Below, piece after piece: positions 15,597-25,148 of a stretch of 50,000 bases of DNA. The stretch comes from Cohnella phaseoli. GTDB taxonomy: Bacteria > Bacillota > Bacilli > Paenibacillales > Paenibacillaceae. The DNA lies in NCBI RefSeq assembly GCF_003386235.1, contig NZ_QRDZ01000049.1:1-50000 (forward strand), given 5' to 3'. The notes under the pieces are model-generated. The model saw only the letters and a program-made list of their open reading frames with translations, did no database searches and was not told the DNA's origin. Every line of letters starts with the position of its first letter. Positions within the stretch are counted from its first letter, which is position 1. The position numbers and the translations under genes were made by a program.

Positions 15597-16541
15597 ATGG
15601 ACATGAAGAGCGGAAGAAAACGCGTGAGAACGCGCTGGCGCACACAGGATACCGAGCTAACGCTTCTAGCCTTGCCGACAACGATCTGGTATATCTTGTT
15701 CTGTTTCCTGCCGATGTTCGGTCTCGTGATTGCTTTTAAGAATTTCAAGATTCACGGGGGGTTCCTAAGCAACGTCATCCACAGCGAATGGACCGGATTC
15801 AAAAACTTCGAATTTCTGTTCAAGTCGAACGACGCCTGGGTCGTGATCCGCAATACGTTGGGCTACAATATGATCTTTATCGTGCTGGGCATCGCCATTC
15901 CCGTCATCTTGGCCTTGATGATCGGTCAACTGCACAGCGGCAAGGCCGGCAAAATCTATCAGACGTTGATGTTTCTGCCGTATTTTCTGTCCTGGGTCGT
16001 CGTTTCCGCTATTGTGTGGTCGTTCCTAAGCTTCGATAAAGGGATCATCAATCAATTCCTGGCCGGCCTGGGTTCGGACCCCGTGAACTGGTATATGGAG
16101 CCTAAATATTGGCCTTACTTTCTTATCTTCATGAATGTGTGGAAGGGGCTTGGCTACGGAATGGTCGTCTATCTAGCCACCATCACAGGCATCGACAGCA
16201 CGTATTACGAGGCGGCCGTCATTGACGGCGCTTCCAAGTGGCAGCAAGCGCGATTTATTACGCTGCCGCTCATGAAGCTGGTCATCGTTATGATGTTTAT
16301 CTTGGCCGTAGGCCGCATCTTCTACACCGATTTCGGCTTGTTCTTCCAAGTGCCGCGGGATTCCAACTCGTTGTTCAATGTCGCGACGACCATTGACGTT
16401 CTCGTGTACAAGCAGCTTAAGACGGCAACGGTAGGTATGGCTTCCGCTTCCGCTTTCGTACAATCCGTGATGGGCTGCTTAACCATTCTGTTGGCCAATT
16501 GGGTCGTCCGTCGCGTGGATCCGGACAGCGCCATGATGTAA
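15597..16541 (+). CDS. CUT1 ABC transporter permease, LplB/YtrP-type
   Basis: This 314-aa inner permease subunit has about six membrane helices (starting with LLALPTTIWYILFCFLPMFGL) and the EAA loop YYEAAVIDGASKWQQARFITLPL that docks the ATPase. The start is the ATG at 15597 behind AAGGGGTG; an in-frame ATG at 15564 lacks a ribosome-binding site. It forms the membrane channel with the next gene's product and receives oligosaccharide from the binding protein at 17586. No ATP-binding gene is in the window; CUT1 systems in Firmicutes usually share an MsmX-type ATPase. It is the first gene of an operon preceded by an AraC-type operator and a possible cre site. Confidence 0.9.
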   Translation: MDMKSGRKRVRTRWRTQDTELTLLALPTTIWYILFCFLPMFGLVIAFKNFKIHGGFLSNVIHSEWTGFKNFEFLFKSNDAWVVIRNTLGYNMIFIVLGIAIPVILALMIGQLHSGKAGKIYQTLMFLPYFLSWVVVSAIVWSFLSFDKGIINQFLAGLGSDPVNWYMEPKYWPYFLIFMNVWKGLGYGMVVYLATITGIDSTYYEAAVIDGASKWQQARFITLPLMKLVIVMMFILAVGRIFYTDFGLFFQVPRDSNSLFNVATTIDVLVYKQLKTATVGMASASAFVQSVMGCLTILLANWVVRRVDPDSAMM

Positions 16542-16555
16542 GGGGGGAGCGAGAA

Positions 16556-17485
16556 ATGAAGACGAGAGCGGGATATGAGACGGGACTCGACAAATTCAAC
16601 CGAATCGGAACCGCCACGAACTGGGGATTCCATCTTATTTTTATCCTATTGGCGTTGTTGTGCCTCGTGCCCGTCCTGGTGGTTCTATCCATATCGCTTA
16701 CCGGAGAGGATTCCATCCGTAATGAAGGATACCGTATCTTGCCGGCGGCCATCTCAGGAGAAGCTTATCAGTACATTGCCCGGCAAGGACAGATGATCAC
16801 CCGGGCGCTCGGCGTTTCCGTGCTCGTTACCGCCCTTGGCACCGTACTGGGCGTGGTGCTGACGACATCGATGGGGTACGTCCTTTCTCGGCCGAACTAC
16901 AAGCTTAAAGGGCTGTTGACCTGGATCGTATTCATTCCGATGGTGTTTAACGGAGGCTTGGTGTCCAGCTACTATATCAATTCGAATATGCTGGGGCTGA
17001 AGGACACGGTCTGGGCGCTGATTCTTCCGCTAGCCGTCTCCTCCTTTAACGTCATTATTTGCAAAACGTTCTTCAGAAGCACGATACCGGACGCGCTGAT
17101 CGAATCCGCCGAGATCGACGGAGCGGGCCAACTGCGCATCTACTGCTCGATCGTCCTGCCGATTTCGCTTCCGGTGCTAGCCACCATCGGCTTGTTTCTA
17201 TGCTTCGCCTATTGGAACGACTGGTTCCAGTCCATGCTCTATATCGACAATCAGAACCTGTACTCTCTGCAGGCTTTGTTGAACAGTCTGATGAGCAACG
17301 TGGATGCCCTGGCAAGGAACGCTTCCAGCATGGGGATCAGTTACGCGGAGCTTGTCGCGACTATGCCCAAGGAATCCGCGCGCATGGCCGTGGCCATCGT
17401 CATCGTGGTTCCCGTGGCCATCGCCTATCCGTTCTTCCAGAAGTACTTTATATCCGGTCTGACGATAGGCGCGGTGAAAGGTTAA
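16556..17485 (+). CDS. CUT1 ABC transporter permease, LplC/YesQ-type
   Basis: This 309-aa partner permease has six hydrophobic spans (the first being LIFILLALLCLVPVLVVLSI), the EAA loop ALIESAEIDGAGQLRIYCSIVLPIS, and the family's usual ending FFQKYFISGLTIGAVKG. GGGGGAG lies 7 nt before the ATG, which is 14 nt after the stop of the first permease. It forms a heterodimer with that subunit. Confidence 0.9.
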   Translation: MKTRAGYETGLDKFNRIGTATNWGFHLIFILLALLCLVPVLVVLSISLTGEDSIRNEGYRILPAAISGEAYQYIARQGQMITRALGVSVLVTALGTVLGVVLTTSMGYVLSRPNYKLKGLLTWIVFIPMVFNGGLVSSYYINSNMLGLKDTVWALILPLAVSSFNVIICKTFFRSTIPDALIESAEIDGAGQLRIYCSIVLPISLPVLATIGLFLCFAYWNDWFQSMLYIDNQNLYSLQALLNSLMSNVDALARNASSMGISYAELVATMPKESARMAVAIVIVVPVAIAYPFFQKYFISGLTIGAVKG

Positions 17486-17493
17486 TCCGAAAT

Positions 17494-17551
17494 AAGCCGG
17501 AATCTGTCCGGTTTATGATATCCGCCGTAAGCTGTGCACGGCAGACGGCGG
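17494..17551 (+). promoter_or_regulatory. Two stem-loops between permease and binding-protein genes
   Basis: AAGCCGGA/TCCGGTTT (17494-17501 with 17507-17514) and CCGCCGT/ACGGCGG (17522-17528 with 17545-17551) form hairpins without T-runs. Such stems at the 5' border of a binding-protein message commonly block nuclease decay and raise its level over that of the permeases. Confidence 0.4.
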
Positions 17552-17585
17552 GAGTGAAGAAAGATACCAAAGGGAGGAAATGGGA

Positions 17586-19100
17586 ATGACAAAGACGAAG
17601 AAGAAATGGCTTGCCCTCGGTGCCGCCACGGCACTCCTGACCACCGCTCTTGCGGGCTGCGGAGATTCGAATTCCAAATCCGAGCCTAGCAACAGCAGCA
17701 CGCCTTCCAACGCCAGCACGCAATCTGCGGAAGCAAGCAAACCTGCCGCTTCGGGCGAAGTGCCTACGCTGGTATGGTGGACGATCGGCGGACAAGTGCC
17801 CGCCAACTTCGATAAGGCAATCGCTGCGATGAACGAATACACGGCCGAGAAGATTGGCGTTAAGATCGACATCAAGGTAGCGAGCTGGGGAGACTGGGAC
17901 ACGAAGATCAATACGATCGTAAACACCGGCGAACCGTTTGACATCATGTTTACGAACAACAGCAAATACAGCCAGCAAGTGAACATGGGCGCGTTCGCCG
18001 ATCTCACCGACCTGGTGCAGAGCGAAACTCCGGATCTCTATAACTTCATTCCTCAGAAGGTTTGGGACGGAACGAAAATCGGCGGAAAAATTTACTCCGT
18101 GCCGACTTACAAGGATTCATCCCTGACCCAATACTGGGTGTTCGACGATAAATACATCCAGAAATACGGCATCGACACGGCCGGTATCAAGACGCTGAAG
18201 GATCTCGACAAGCCCCTTCGCGATATGAAGGCTGGAGAAGGCAAGAGCTTCTACCCGATGTCGCTCACCCAAGGCGACGGGTTTAACGGATTTTTCAACG
18301 GTTACGACGACATGACGCTCGGCCTGCCGCCGATCGGGGTCAAAGTCGACGACGCTTCCCGCAAAGCCGTCTCCGTGCTGGAGCAGTCGGATGTCATGGA
18401 CAATCTCAAGCAGCTGCACCAATGGTACAAAGACGGCATCATCAACCCGGATGCGCCGACCAAAACCGAAGCGGAAAGGAATCGTCCGTTCTTCTCGGCA
18501 CAGGCGTTCCCCGGCGCGGAAGCGAGCTGGCAGATTACCAGCGGCGTCGAGAAATACACGATGTTCCAGATCTTCGGACCGATCTACACGACGAGTACGA
18601 TTCAAGGCTCCCTGAACGCAATTTCCGCCAACTCGAAATATAAGAATGAAGCGTTAAAATACCTGCAATTGGTCAATACGGATCCGAAGCTGCGCAATAT
18701 GCTGGCCTTCGGCGAGCTGGGCGTCGACTACAGCAATGTGGACGGCGAGAAAGTGATCGAGCGCACATCGGATACGTGGCCGCTGGCCGCCTATACGCAA
18801 GGTACGTTCTTCAACTTGGCCGTGACGAAAGGAGCTCCAGTCGATCAGTGGGATCAAGTTCGCAAGCTGAACGATCAAGCGACCTCCTCGACGAATCTCG
18901 GCTTCGCACTGGATATCAGCAATCTGGGCACCGAAGTGGCCAATACGAAGGCAGTATGGGACAAATACCGTTATGAACTGCTTACGGGCGCTTCCGATCC
19001 CGAGACGATGGTACCGAAAATCGTTGCAGAGCTAAAAGCCGCCGGCCTGGATGCGCTGATGAAAGCTGCACAAGAGCAAATCGACGCGTATTTCAGCTAA
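17586..19100 (+). CDS. Sugar-binding lipoprotein, DUF3502-type
   Basis: The extracytoplasmic solute-binding protein of the first transporter is anchored by a lipobox (TTALAGC, lipidated Cys about residue 25), followed by a Ser/Asn-rich linker and the two-lobed binding-protein fold. The tail from about residue 445 (NTKAVWDKYRYELLTG) fits the DUF3502 region found in LplA/LipO-like proteins. AGGGAGG at 17571-17577 is 8 nt from the ATG at 17586 and too close to the ATG at 17580, so the former is used (504 aa). It is followed by a terminator. The ligand is probably an oligosaccharide, but the sequence does not tell which. Confidence 0.88.
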   Translation: MTKTKKKWLALGAATALLTTALAGCGDSNSKSEPSNSSTPSNASTQSAEASKPAASGEVPTLVWWTIGGQVPANFDKAIAAMNEYTAEKIGVKIDIKVASWGDWDTKINTIVNTGEPFDIMFTNNSKYSQQVNMGAFADLTDLVQSETPDLYNFIPQKVWDGTKIGGKIYSVPTYKDSSLTQYWVFDDKYIQKYGIDTAGIKTLKDLDKPLRDMKAGEGKSFYPMSLTQGDGFNGFFNGYDDMTLGLPPIGVKVDDASRKAVSVLEQSDVMDNLKQLHQWYKDGIINPDAPTKTEAERNRPFFSAQAFPGAEASWQITSGVEKYTMFQIFGPIYTTSTIQGSLNAISANSKYKNEALKYLQLVNTDPKLRNMLAFGELGVDYSNVDGEKVIERTSDTWPLAAYTQGTFFNLAVTKGAPVDQWDQVRKLNDQATSSTNLGFALDISNLGTEVANTKAVWDKYRYELLTGASDPETMVPKIVAELKAAGLDALMKAAQEQIDAYFS

Positions 19101-19119
19101 ATTCCGCAAGGAATCATAC

Positions 19120-19155
19120 AGAAAACCCGAGCGGAGATGGCCGTTCGGGTTTTCT
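19120..19155 (+). terminator. Terminator after first transporter operon
   Basis: AGAAAACCCGA (19120-19130) pairs perfectly with TCGGGTTTTCT (19145-19155). A U-rich 3' arm gives a rho-independent terminator separating the highly expressed transporter genes from the kinase gene. Confidence 0.75.
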
Positions 19156-19246
19156 GGCACAATATGCGGGATTGCTTTTCTCGGTCAAGACGTTATATGG
19201 TGGAGCGGTGGGGCGCGACAAAAACCTGTTGCAAAGGAGATGCCGC

Positions 19247-20989
19247 ATGCTTTCCTTCATGCGAATCAAAATCTATCGCGGCAAGTTCGTTGCATATGCG
19301 GTATTTGTAGTGTTCATCGGCCTGGCGCTAGGCGCGGTTACCTGCGCGGTGCTGCTGGATCAGTGGATCGGCAACTCCCGGAACGAGGCCGCCGGAGCGT
19401 TCTCCCGTGTTGAAAGCGCTCTTCAGTACGATGCCGATCGAATCGAAGCTTTCATGCAGAGAGTATACTCCAATAACGATCTGGTGTCCGACATTCGCAG
19501 CTTCTTGGGAAACAACGCGGAAGGCTATCTGACGAACAGACTGCAGGGCAGCCAGTTCAATCGGCCGCTCGTTTCTTTTCCCGAGGATATCCGATCCTTC
19601 CTGGGCAACGGGGGCAGGGGAGACATCACCCAGATCAGCTTGCATACCGAGCAAGAGGGCAACGTAGTAAGCTTCGACAGCAACGGCAATATGAGCTTCC
19701 TGTTCCGTCTGCCCAATACGGACGAGACTTTTCGCGAGACGATTCACAGGGGTTTCGTCTATCACAAGAAGCTTTCAGATCCGAACCAAATCTCCCGCCA
19801 GCTAGGGGAGCTTCGATTTCTGGTCAATAGCGAACGGATTTTTAAGACGGCTCAAAATTCTCGTTTGGATGAAGCGGCGGCAATCAGCGGTTCCGGAGAC
19901 GTATACTTTATTTCCGGCGGAGACCGCGGTACGGAGGAGCTGGTTCGCCGGGTCGCGGCGGATGAACGCACGCACGGCTATCTCGGGACGGGATTTGCGA
20001 ATCGGGCTTATTTTGTAAAGTTCACCTCCAACGAGTTCGATTATCGGTTCGTCAGTATCGTGGATTTGACCACGCTGATCCATCGGCAGGCGAATGTGCT
20101 GCTCGTCGTGTTTCTTATCGTGTTGACTGCGATGATTAGCGTTCTGCTCTTGATCGTATACAATCTGCGCGAGGATGCGAACTTCCTGCGGCGAATTATC
20201 GTGTCCATCGGACGCGCGAAAACGGCGGATTTCACCCCGGTTAGCCCGGCGCGTTACCGACGAAACGAATACGGAATGATCGCCCGGGAGCTGGACGATA
20301 TGATCCATCAGCTTGATCGGCATATTCGTACGAATTATCTGTTAAAACTCAAGCAGCAGGAAACTGAAATGAAAGCGCTTCAGGCTCAAATCAATCCTCA
20401 CTTTTTGTACAATACGCTTGAGGTTATCCGTTCTTCCGCTCTGGTAAATAGCGTAGACTACACTTCCGATGCGATTGCCACTCTAGGTGCGCTATATCGC
20501 GATATCGTTAAAAACGACAATATCATCCGGCTCGACAGCGAGCTCGCTTTGCTCCAGAAATACCTGAAAATCATGGAATTGAAATATCCGGACCGGTTTT
20601 ATTATCAGTTTAATGTGGAGCCGGCGCTGCTGGCCTTGCCGACCGTGAAGTTCTGGATGCAGCCGCTTGCGGAAAATTTCTTCGTTCACGGGTTTAATCC
20701 GGAGAGCGAGTTTAATCTGTTGATCGTGAACGGTTGGGAGGAAGAAACCCGTTTTATGCTGGAGATCGTGGACAACGGCAACCGAATCCCCGAGGAGCGA
20801 TTGGCCGAAATCAGGAGGAAGCTTGCCAGAGGCGACGACGCTCCGCTAGACAATATCGGTCTGCGCAACGTGTATACCCGATTGCACTTTTTCTATGGGA
20901 CGGGTTTCTCCATGATGATCGACAACAACGAGGAAGCCGGCGTTAAAATATCCGTAATCCTATCCAAGGAGGCGATTGGGGATGTATAA
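19247..20989 (+). CDS. YesM-type sensor histidine kinase
   Basis: The ATG at 19247 follows AAAGGAG by 7 nt (580 aa). Membrane helices at about 14-37 and 284-304 frame a large external sensor region, followed by a HAMP-like stretch and the His_kinase domain with QINPHFLYNTLE (phospho-acceptor His385). The ATPase end has PLAENFFVHG (N-box), VDNGNRIP and NIGLRNVYTRL. It should sense a sugar or its binding protein and phosphorylate the regulator encoded next; the two genes overlap by 8 nt. A weak promoter (TTGCTT, TATATG; 19172-19199) lies after the terminator. Confidence 0.9.
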   Translation: MLSFMRIKIYRGKFVAYAVFVVFIGLALGAVTCAVLLDQWIGNSRNEAAGAFSRVESALQYDADRIEAFMQRVYSNNDLVSDIRSFLGNNAEGYLTNRLQGSQFNRPLVSFPEDIRSFLGNGGRGDITQISLHTEQEGNVVSFDSNGNMSFLFRLPNTDETFRETIHRGFVYHKKLSDPNQISRQLGELRFLVNSERIFKTAQNSRLDEAAAISGSGDVYFISGGDRGTEELVRRVAADERTHGYLGTGFANRAYFVKFTSNEFDYRFVSIVDLTTLIHRQANVLLVVFLIVLTAMISVLLLIVYNLREDANFLRRIIVSIGRAKTADFTPVSPARYRRNEYGMIARELDDMIHQLDRHIRTNYLLKLKQQETEMKALQAQINPHFLYNTLEVIRSSALVNSVDYTSDAIATLGALYRDIVKNDNIIRLDSELALLQKYLKIMELKYPDRFYYQFNVEPALLALPTVKFWMQPLAENFFVHGFNPESEFNLLIVNGWEEETRFMLEIVDNGNRIPEERLAEIRRKLARGDDAPLDNIGLRNVYTRLHFFYGTGFSMMIDNNEEAGVKISVILSKEAIGDV

Positions 20990-21743
20990 GCTGCTAATCG
21001 TAGACGACGAACCGCAAATTTTGGAGGGCATGAAGCGAACGTTGGATTGGGAGAAATATGGCTTTGGTCGCATTGAGACGAGCGAAACGTACGAGGGCGC
21101 GATATCGAAGGCGGTGGAGCTGCTGCCGGATTTGGCTATCTTCGATGTATGCATCGGCAAGCAACGGGGGTACGATGCGATCCACAAGCTCAACGAGCTC
21201 CGTCTACCCTCAAAATATATCATCATGAGCGGTTATGGCGAGTTCCAATATGCGTTAGAGGCGATCCGCTGCGGAGCCAAAGACTATCTGCTCAAACCGA
21301 TCGATCGGACCAAGCTGCAGCATCTCGTCGAGAAAATTATCGTAGAGGATCTGAACGGTACAGTGGAAGGCGCGGATCGCGACGACCTGGACAGCGACCC
21401 GGTGCTCGGCGTGCGCTACGATAGTCTCTCCAAGCTGACCAATCGCATCTTGTTGATCGTCAAGGCGGAATATGCGCAGAACTTGAGTCTGAAGTCGGTG
21501 GCGGAACGATTTCGGATGAACGGAACGTATCTGGGTCAGCTTTTTCTTAAGGAGACGCACAAGAAATTCTCGGAATATTTAATGGCCTACCGGATGCTTC
21601 GAGCCCGTGAACGCATTATGACCACGGACGAGAAAATCGTGTCCATCGCGCTCTCCGTCGGTTACCCCAATCTGAACTATTTTTACTCTCATTTTCACGC
21701 CTACTTTGGCAGATCGCCCTCGGAATTGCGGAGAAAGGAATAA
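20982..21743 (+). CDS. AraC-type response regulator (YesN-like) with unusual receiver
   Basis: This 253-aa protein has a receiver domain (LLIVDDE at 4-10, phospho-acceptor Asp55, LLKPID switch lysine) and a C-terminal AraC helix-turn-helix pair (NLSLKSVAERFRMNGTYLGQLF, ending VGYPNLNYFYSHFHAYFGRSPSELR). The stretch after Asp55 is VCIGKQRG instead of the common IRMPGMDG, an atypical loop. It has no long middle region, so it is shorter than typical YesN. AAGGAGG is 9 nt upstream of the ATG, inside the kinase gene. Likely target: the 21-bp direct repeat at 15437-15470. Confidence 0.9.
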   Translation: MYKLLIVDDEPQILEGMKRTLDWEKYGFGRIETSETYEGAISKAVELLPDLAIFDVCIGKQRGYDAIHKLNELRLPSKYIIMSGYGEFQYALEAIRCGAKDYLLKPIDRTKLQHLVEKIIVEDLNGTVEGADRDDLDSDPVLGVRYDSLSKLTNRILLIVKAEYAQNLSLKSVAERFRMNGTYLGQLFLKETHKKFSEYLMAYRMLRARERIMTTDEKIVSIALSVGYPNLNYFYSHFHAYFGRSPSELRRKE

Positions 21744-21750
21744 AGCCGCC

Positions 21751-23301
21751 ATGAGACAACAACGGAATTCGCGCCGTCCCGCGGCACTCTTCGGGCTCGT
21801 CCTGCTGCTGACACTGACTTTATCCGGCTGCGTCTCGTCATCCGGCAACGGCGGGTACGCCGCGACGGGCGGCGATACAGTCAATCTGATCTATTACACG
21901 ATCGGAGATACCGATAAAGACCTTCAGAAGGTCACCGACAAGATCAACGAGGTGTTGGCCAAAAAAATCGGCGTGACCGTTACCTATATCAAGGTGGGCT
22001 GGCAAGAGTACGAGGAGCGTCTGAATACCCTTGTGTCGGCAGGAACCCCCTTCGACATCGCTTTTGCAGTAGAATACTCGACATATGCGCAACGCGGCGC
22101 ATTTCTAAGGCTTAACGATTATTTGAGCAGCGCGGGAAAGGGGATGTACGATGAGATCGATCCCGTTTTCTGGAAAGGCGTGCAGATGGACGACGGGGGC
22201 ATCTACGGCGTGCCGACCAATAAAGAATTGGCCGTTCGCGACCATTGGATGTACCCGGAGGCGCTGGTCAAGAAGTATGGGATCGACATCTCCAAGTATA
22301 CAACGCTGGCTTCCCTGGAGCCATTGCTGCGGATGATCAAGGAGAAGGAGCCTGATTATCAGCCGATGGAGCTGGACAAGGGGTCGCAAAATTTCTTCGC
22401 CCTGGACGGCTACCAGTACGTAGCGGAGAAGACGCTCCCGCTAATGGTACGAGGTCAAGAGCCCGATTCTCCGGTCGTGAGCATATTCGAAAGCGAGGAA
22501 GGGCGGAAGGTGCTGGATCTTCTGCGGCATTATTATGTGGAGGGCTATATCAATGAGGACGCGTCTTTGCGGGAAAGCCCCGGGCTTAAGCGAGGCGATT
22601 TGGTATTCTGGAAGGCCGCCGGGGGCGGGCCGTTATCGGACAATAGCTGGAGCAAGGATCGCGGCTACAAGCTGGTGGCCTATCCCGTTACGCCCGCGTT
22701 GATTACGACGGAATCCATGCGGGGAGGGGTCATGGCCGTCAACGCGGATACGAAGCACCCCGTCGAGGCCGTTAAGTTTCTCAATCTGCTGAACACGGAT
22801 CCCGAGGTGCGGAATCTGTTTAACTTTGGTATTGAGGGCGTGCATTACACGCTCGACAGCAACGGCCAGGTGGTCCCCATCCCGCCGACGGACAACAACG
22901 GCAATCCGATCCCGGACGCCCAGCCCAGCTATGGGGGCGTGCAGTATACCCAGGGCAATTGGTTCATTCTGAAGACCATGGGCGGACAGTTCGCCGATCC
23001 TTTGGATAAATGGGAGCAGTTCCGCGCCAGCAACAAAGAAGCGGTCTACTCGGGCACGTTGGGCTTTACCCCGGATTTGTCGGGGATGCCGCTTCAAGTG
23101 AAGAACATCCAGATGGTTTGGGAGAAGTACTTTCCCGGCCTGATGACGGGCAGCGTGAACGTGGATGATATGCTGCCGAAGTTTATTTCGGAGCTCCGTC
23201 AGGCGGGCATCGACGAGGTAAGGTCCGAAGTGCAAAGGCAGCTCGACGCATGGCGCGCAGACCATCGCAGCGTGTCGGAAACGTTTGACACTCCAAATTG
23301 A
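21751..23301 (+). CDS. Second sugar-binding lipoprotein, DUF3502-type
   Basis: This 516-aa paralogue of the protein at 17586 has a lipobox (LTLSGC), an N-domain starting VNLIYYTIGDTDKDLQKV, and a similar DUF3502-like C-terminus (IQMVWEKYFPGLMTGSVNVDD). It begins 8 nt after the regulator's stop, behind GAAAGGA, and has no permease genes of its own. It may feed the first transporter with a different ligand or serve as a receptor for the kinase; both are inference. Confidence 0.85.
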   Translation: MRQQRNSRRPAALFGLVLLLTLTLSGCVSSSGNGGYAATGGDTVNLIYYTIGDTDKDLQKVTDKINEVLAKKIGVTVTYIKVGWQEYEERLNTLVSAGTPFDIAFAVEYSTYAQRGAFLRLNDYLSSAGKGMYDEIDPVFWKGVQMDDGGIYGVPTNKELAVRDHWMYPEALVKKYGIDISKYTTLASLEPLLRMIKEKEPDYQPMELDKGSQNFFALDGYQYVAEKTLPLMVRGQEPDSPVVSIFESEEGRKVLDLLRHYYVEGYINEDASLRESPGLKRGDLVFWKAAGGGPLSDNSWSKDRGYKLVAYPVTPALITTESMRGGVMAVNADTKHPVEAVKFLNLLNTDPEVRNLFNFGIEGVHYTLDSNGQVVPIPPTDNNGNPIPDAQPSYGGVQYTQGNWFILKTMGGQFADPLDKWEQFRASNKEAVYSGTLGFTPDLSGMPLQVKNIQMVWEKYFPGLMTGSVNVDDMLPKFISELRQAGIDEVRSEVQRQLDAWRADHRSVSETFDTPN

Positions 23302-23348
23302 ATAAGGTACGTTGAACCTAGGATCTAGCAAAAGAGGAATGGGCGCCT

Positions 23349-25148
23349 GTGAGAAAGTGGACGGATCGGCTGATCAATCTCCGAGAGATCAACACCCTCA
23401 GAAACCAGATTTTCGTCGGCTTTACGCTAACGATTATCCTTGTGCTTACCTTTGCGGGTGTGTTTATCTATGGAGAAGTATCCGTGCTCCTCAGGCAAAG
23501 CGCGGAGAAGCACATTCAACAGACGGCGATTCAGGCCAACGGACGGCTGGATGCGCTGTTGAAGCAGATCGATTCGTTGACCACCCAAGTGGTCGCGGAT
23601 TCTTACGTGCAGAAGCTGCTGGTGAAAGAAGTGCAGCAGATGCCGACCAAGTTCAGCGAGCGCCAGTCGCTGCTGCAGGTCGCCAACAATTATATGGCTT
23701 TTTCCTCGGGCATAAGCTCGCTTGAGATCTATACATTGGACAACAGACGGCTGTTCCCGCTTGACGATTCCAGCATTAATCGCATCTCCGAGGAAGCGCT
23801 CGCGGCGGCGGACGGGAAGAAAGGGCGCATAGCCTGGATTGGGATCGATCCGCGGTCGCCGGATTCGGTGCTGGCGATCCGCCGCATCCATCTGTTGGAC
23901 CTTTCCTACTCTCCCGGGGGCTACTTGGTCGTTCACGTCAACCGGGATTACTTCGATATGTACGAGCCCGAGGCCAAAAGCGATCCTTCTAAAAATAGGG
24001 AGTTTATGCTATTGGGCGATAGCGACGATAACCCGATCATATCGGATATTGACCATGAGGCGGCGAGGTCGGTGCTCGCGCAAACGGGCAGCACCGTTAC
24101 GATCGGGCAGGAGCGCATGCTCGCCGTCAGGCAGCATTCCGATGTGGCGGACTGGAAGCTCGTGCTGCTCATGCCGGTCGAATCGGCGACGGAAGGGATT
24201 TCCGTGCTGCAGACGGCGATCTACGTATCCATCGGCATTGCCGCCTTTGCTTTTCTACTATTGACGCTGCTGCTGTCCACGATGATCACCCGGCCCATTC
24301 AGCGGCTGATGAGAAGCATGCGCAGCGCCAGATTCGGCGGGCTCAGGCTGATTCCCGCCGATCGGAACCGGTTTCGAACGTTGGAGATCGATGAATTAAA
24401 TAACACGTACAACCAGATGGTTACTCATATGAACGAGCTGATTCAGGTCGTCTACGAGAAGGAAATCACGCAGAGCCGCACGGAGCTTAAGGCGCTGCAG
24501 GCGCAGATCAATCCTCACTTTCTATTTAACACGCTGGAAGCCTTCTACTGGTCGTTGGAGGAAAAAGAGGAGAGCGAGCTTGCCCAAGTGATTCTTGCCA
24601 TGTCCGGGCTATTCCGCTATGTGATCGGCAGCGCGGCCGGCAATGACGAGTGGGTCACCATTCGCGACGAGCTTGAGCACGCCCAGCGATACTTGCAAAT
24701 TATGAAAATGCGCTTCGTCAATCGGCTGACCTGGAACATCGACGCGGATGAAGCGCTCTTGCAGGCGCCGATTCCGAAGCTGATCATTCAGCCGCTCGTG
24801 GAGAATGCAGTTTTGCATGGCGTGGAGAGCCGCATTGGCCCGGGCTCGGTCACAATCCGCGTATTTTCGGCCCGACCGGGCTTTGCGACAGTTGCCGTCC
24901 TCGACGACGGGATTGGCATGGACGGGGAGACATTGGCCAAGCTGATGCACAGCATCGAGGGCGGATTCTCCAAAAACCCCAAGAAGGGGGCGGGGGTGGC
25001 CATGTCCAACGTTCAACGGCGTCTTAAGCTCTATTATCCGAATACGGCGGAGCGCGGCAGCGGGCTGCAGATCGAGAGCAAGCCCGGCGTCGGCACGACG
25101 GTACGATTTGAAATCACAATTCCTGCGGAAGGGGGCGAACGGTCTTGA
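23349..25148 (+). CDS. YesM-type sensor histidine kinase
   Basis: This 599-aa kinase starts at a GTG with an AGAGGA-type site about 11 nt upstream. Helix 1 is at about 21-42 and helix 2 at about 290-313, enclosing an external sensor of roughly 245 residues. A HAMP region follows, then QINPHFLFNTLEAFYW with His390, N-box PLVENAVLHG and G-box DDGIGMDGE. It partners the response regulator whose start overlaps its stop. The preceding gene ends only 47 nt upstream without a visible terminator, so read-through from the first cluster is possible. Confidence 0.9.
   Translation: MRKWTDRLINLREINTLRNQIFVGFTLTIILVLTFAGVFIYGEVSVLLRQSAEKHIQQTAIQANGRLDALLKQIDSLTTQVVADSYVQKLLVKEVQQMPTKFSERQSLLQVANNYMAFSSGISSLEIYTLDNRRLFPLDDSSINRISEEALAAADGKKGRIAWIGIDPRSPDSVLAIRRIHLLDLSYSPGGYLVVHVNRDYFDMYEPEAKSDPSKNREFMLLGDSDDNPIISDIDHEAARSVLAQTGSTVTIGQERMLAVRQHSDVADWKLVLLMPVESATEGISVLQTAIYVSIGIAAFAFLLLTLLLSTMITRPIQRLMRSMRSARFGGLRLIPADRNRFRTLEIDELNNTYNQMVTHMNELIQVVYEKEITQSRTELKALQAQINPHFLFNTLEAFYWSLEEKEESELAQVILAMSGLFRYVIGSAAGNDEWVTIRDELEHAQRYLQIMKMRFVNRLTWNIDADEALLQAPIPKLIIQPLVENAVLHGVESRIGPGSVTIRVFSARPGFATVAVLDDGIGMDGETLAKLMHSIEGGFSKNPKKGAGVAMSNVQRRLKLYYPNTAERGSGLQIESKPGVGTTVRFEITIPAEGGERS

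Noticed and set aside
20363..20378. TGAAAGCGCTTCAG, similar to a cre site
   Set aside because: It lies inside the kinase coding region (codons for MKALQ, a conserved motif) and matches fewer consensus positions than the site at 15549.
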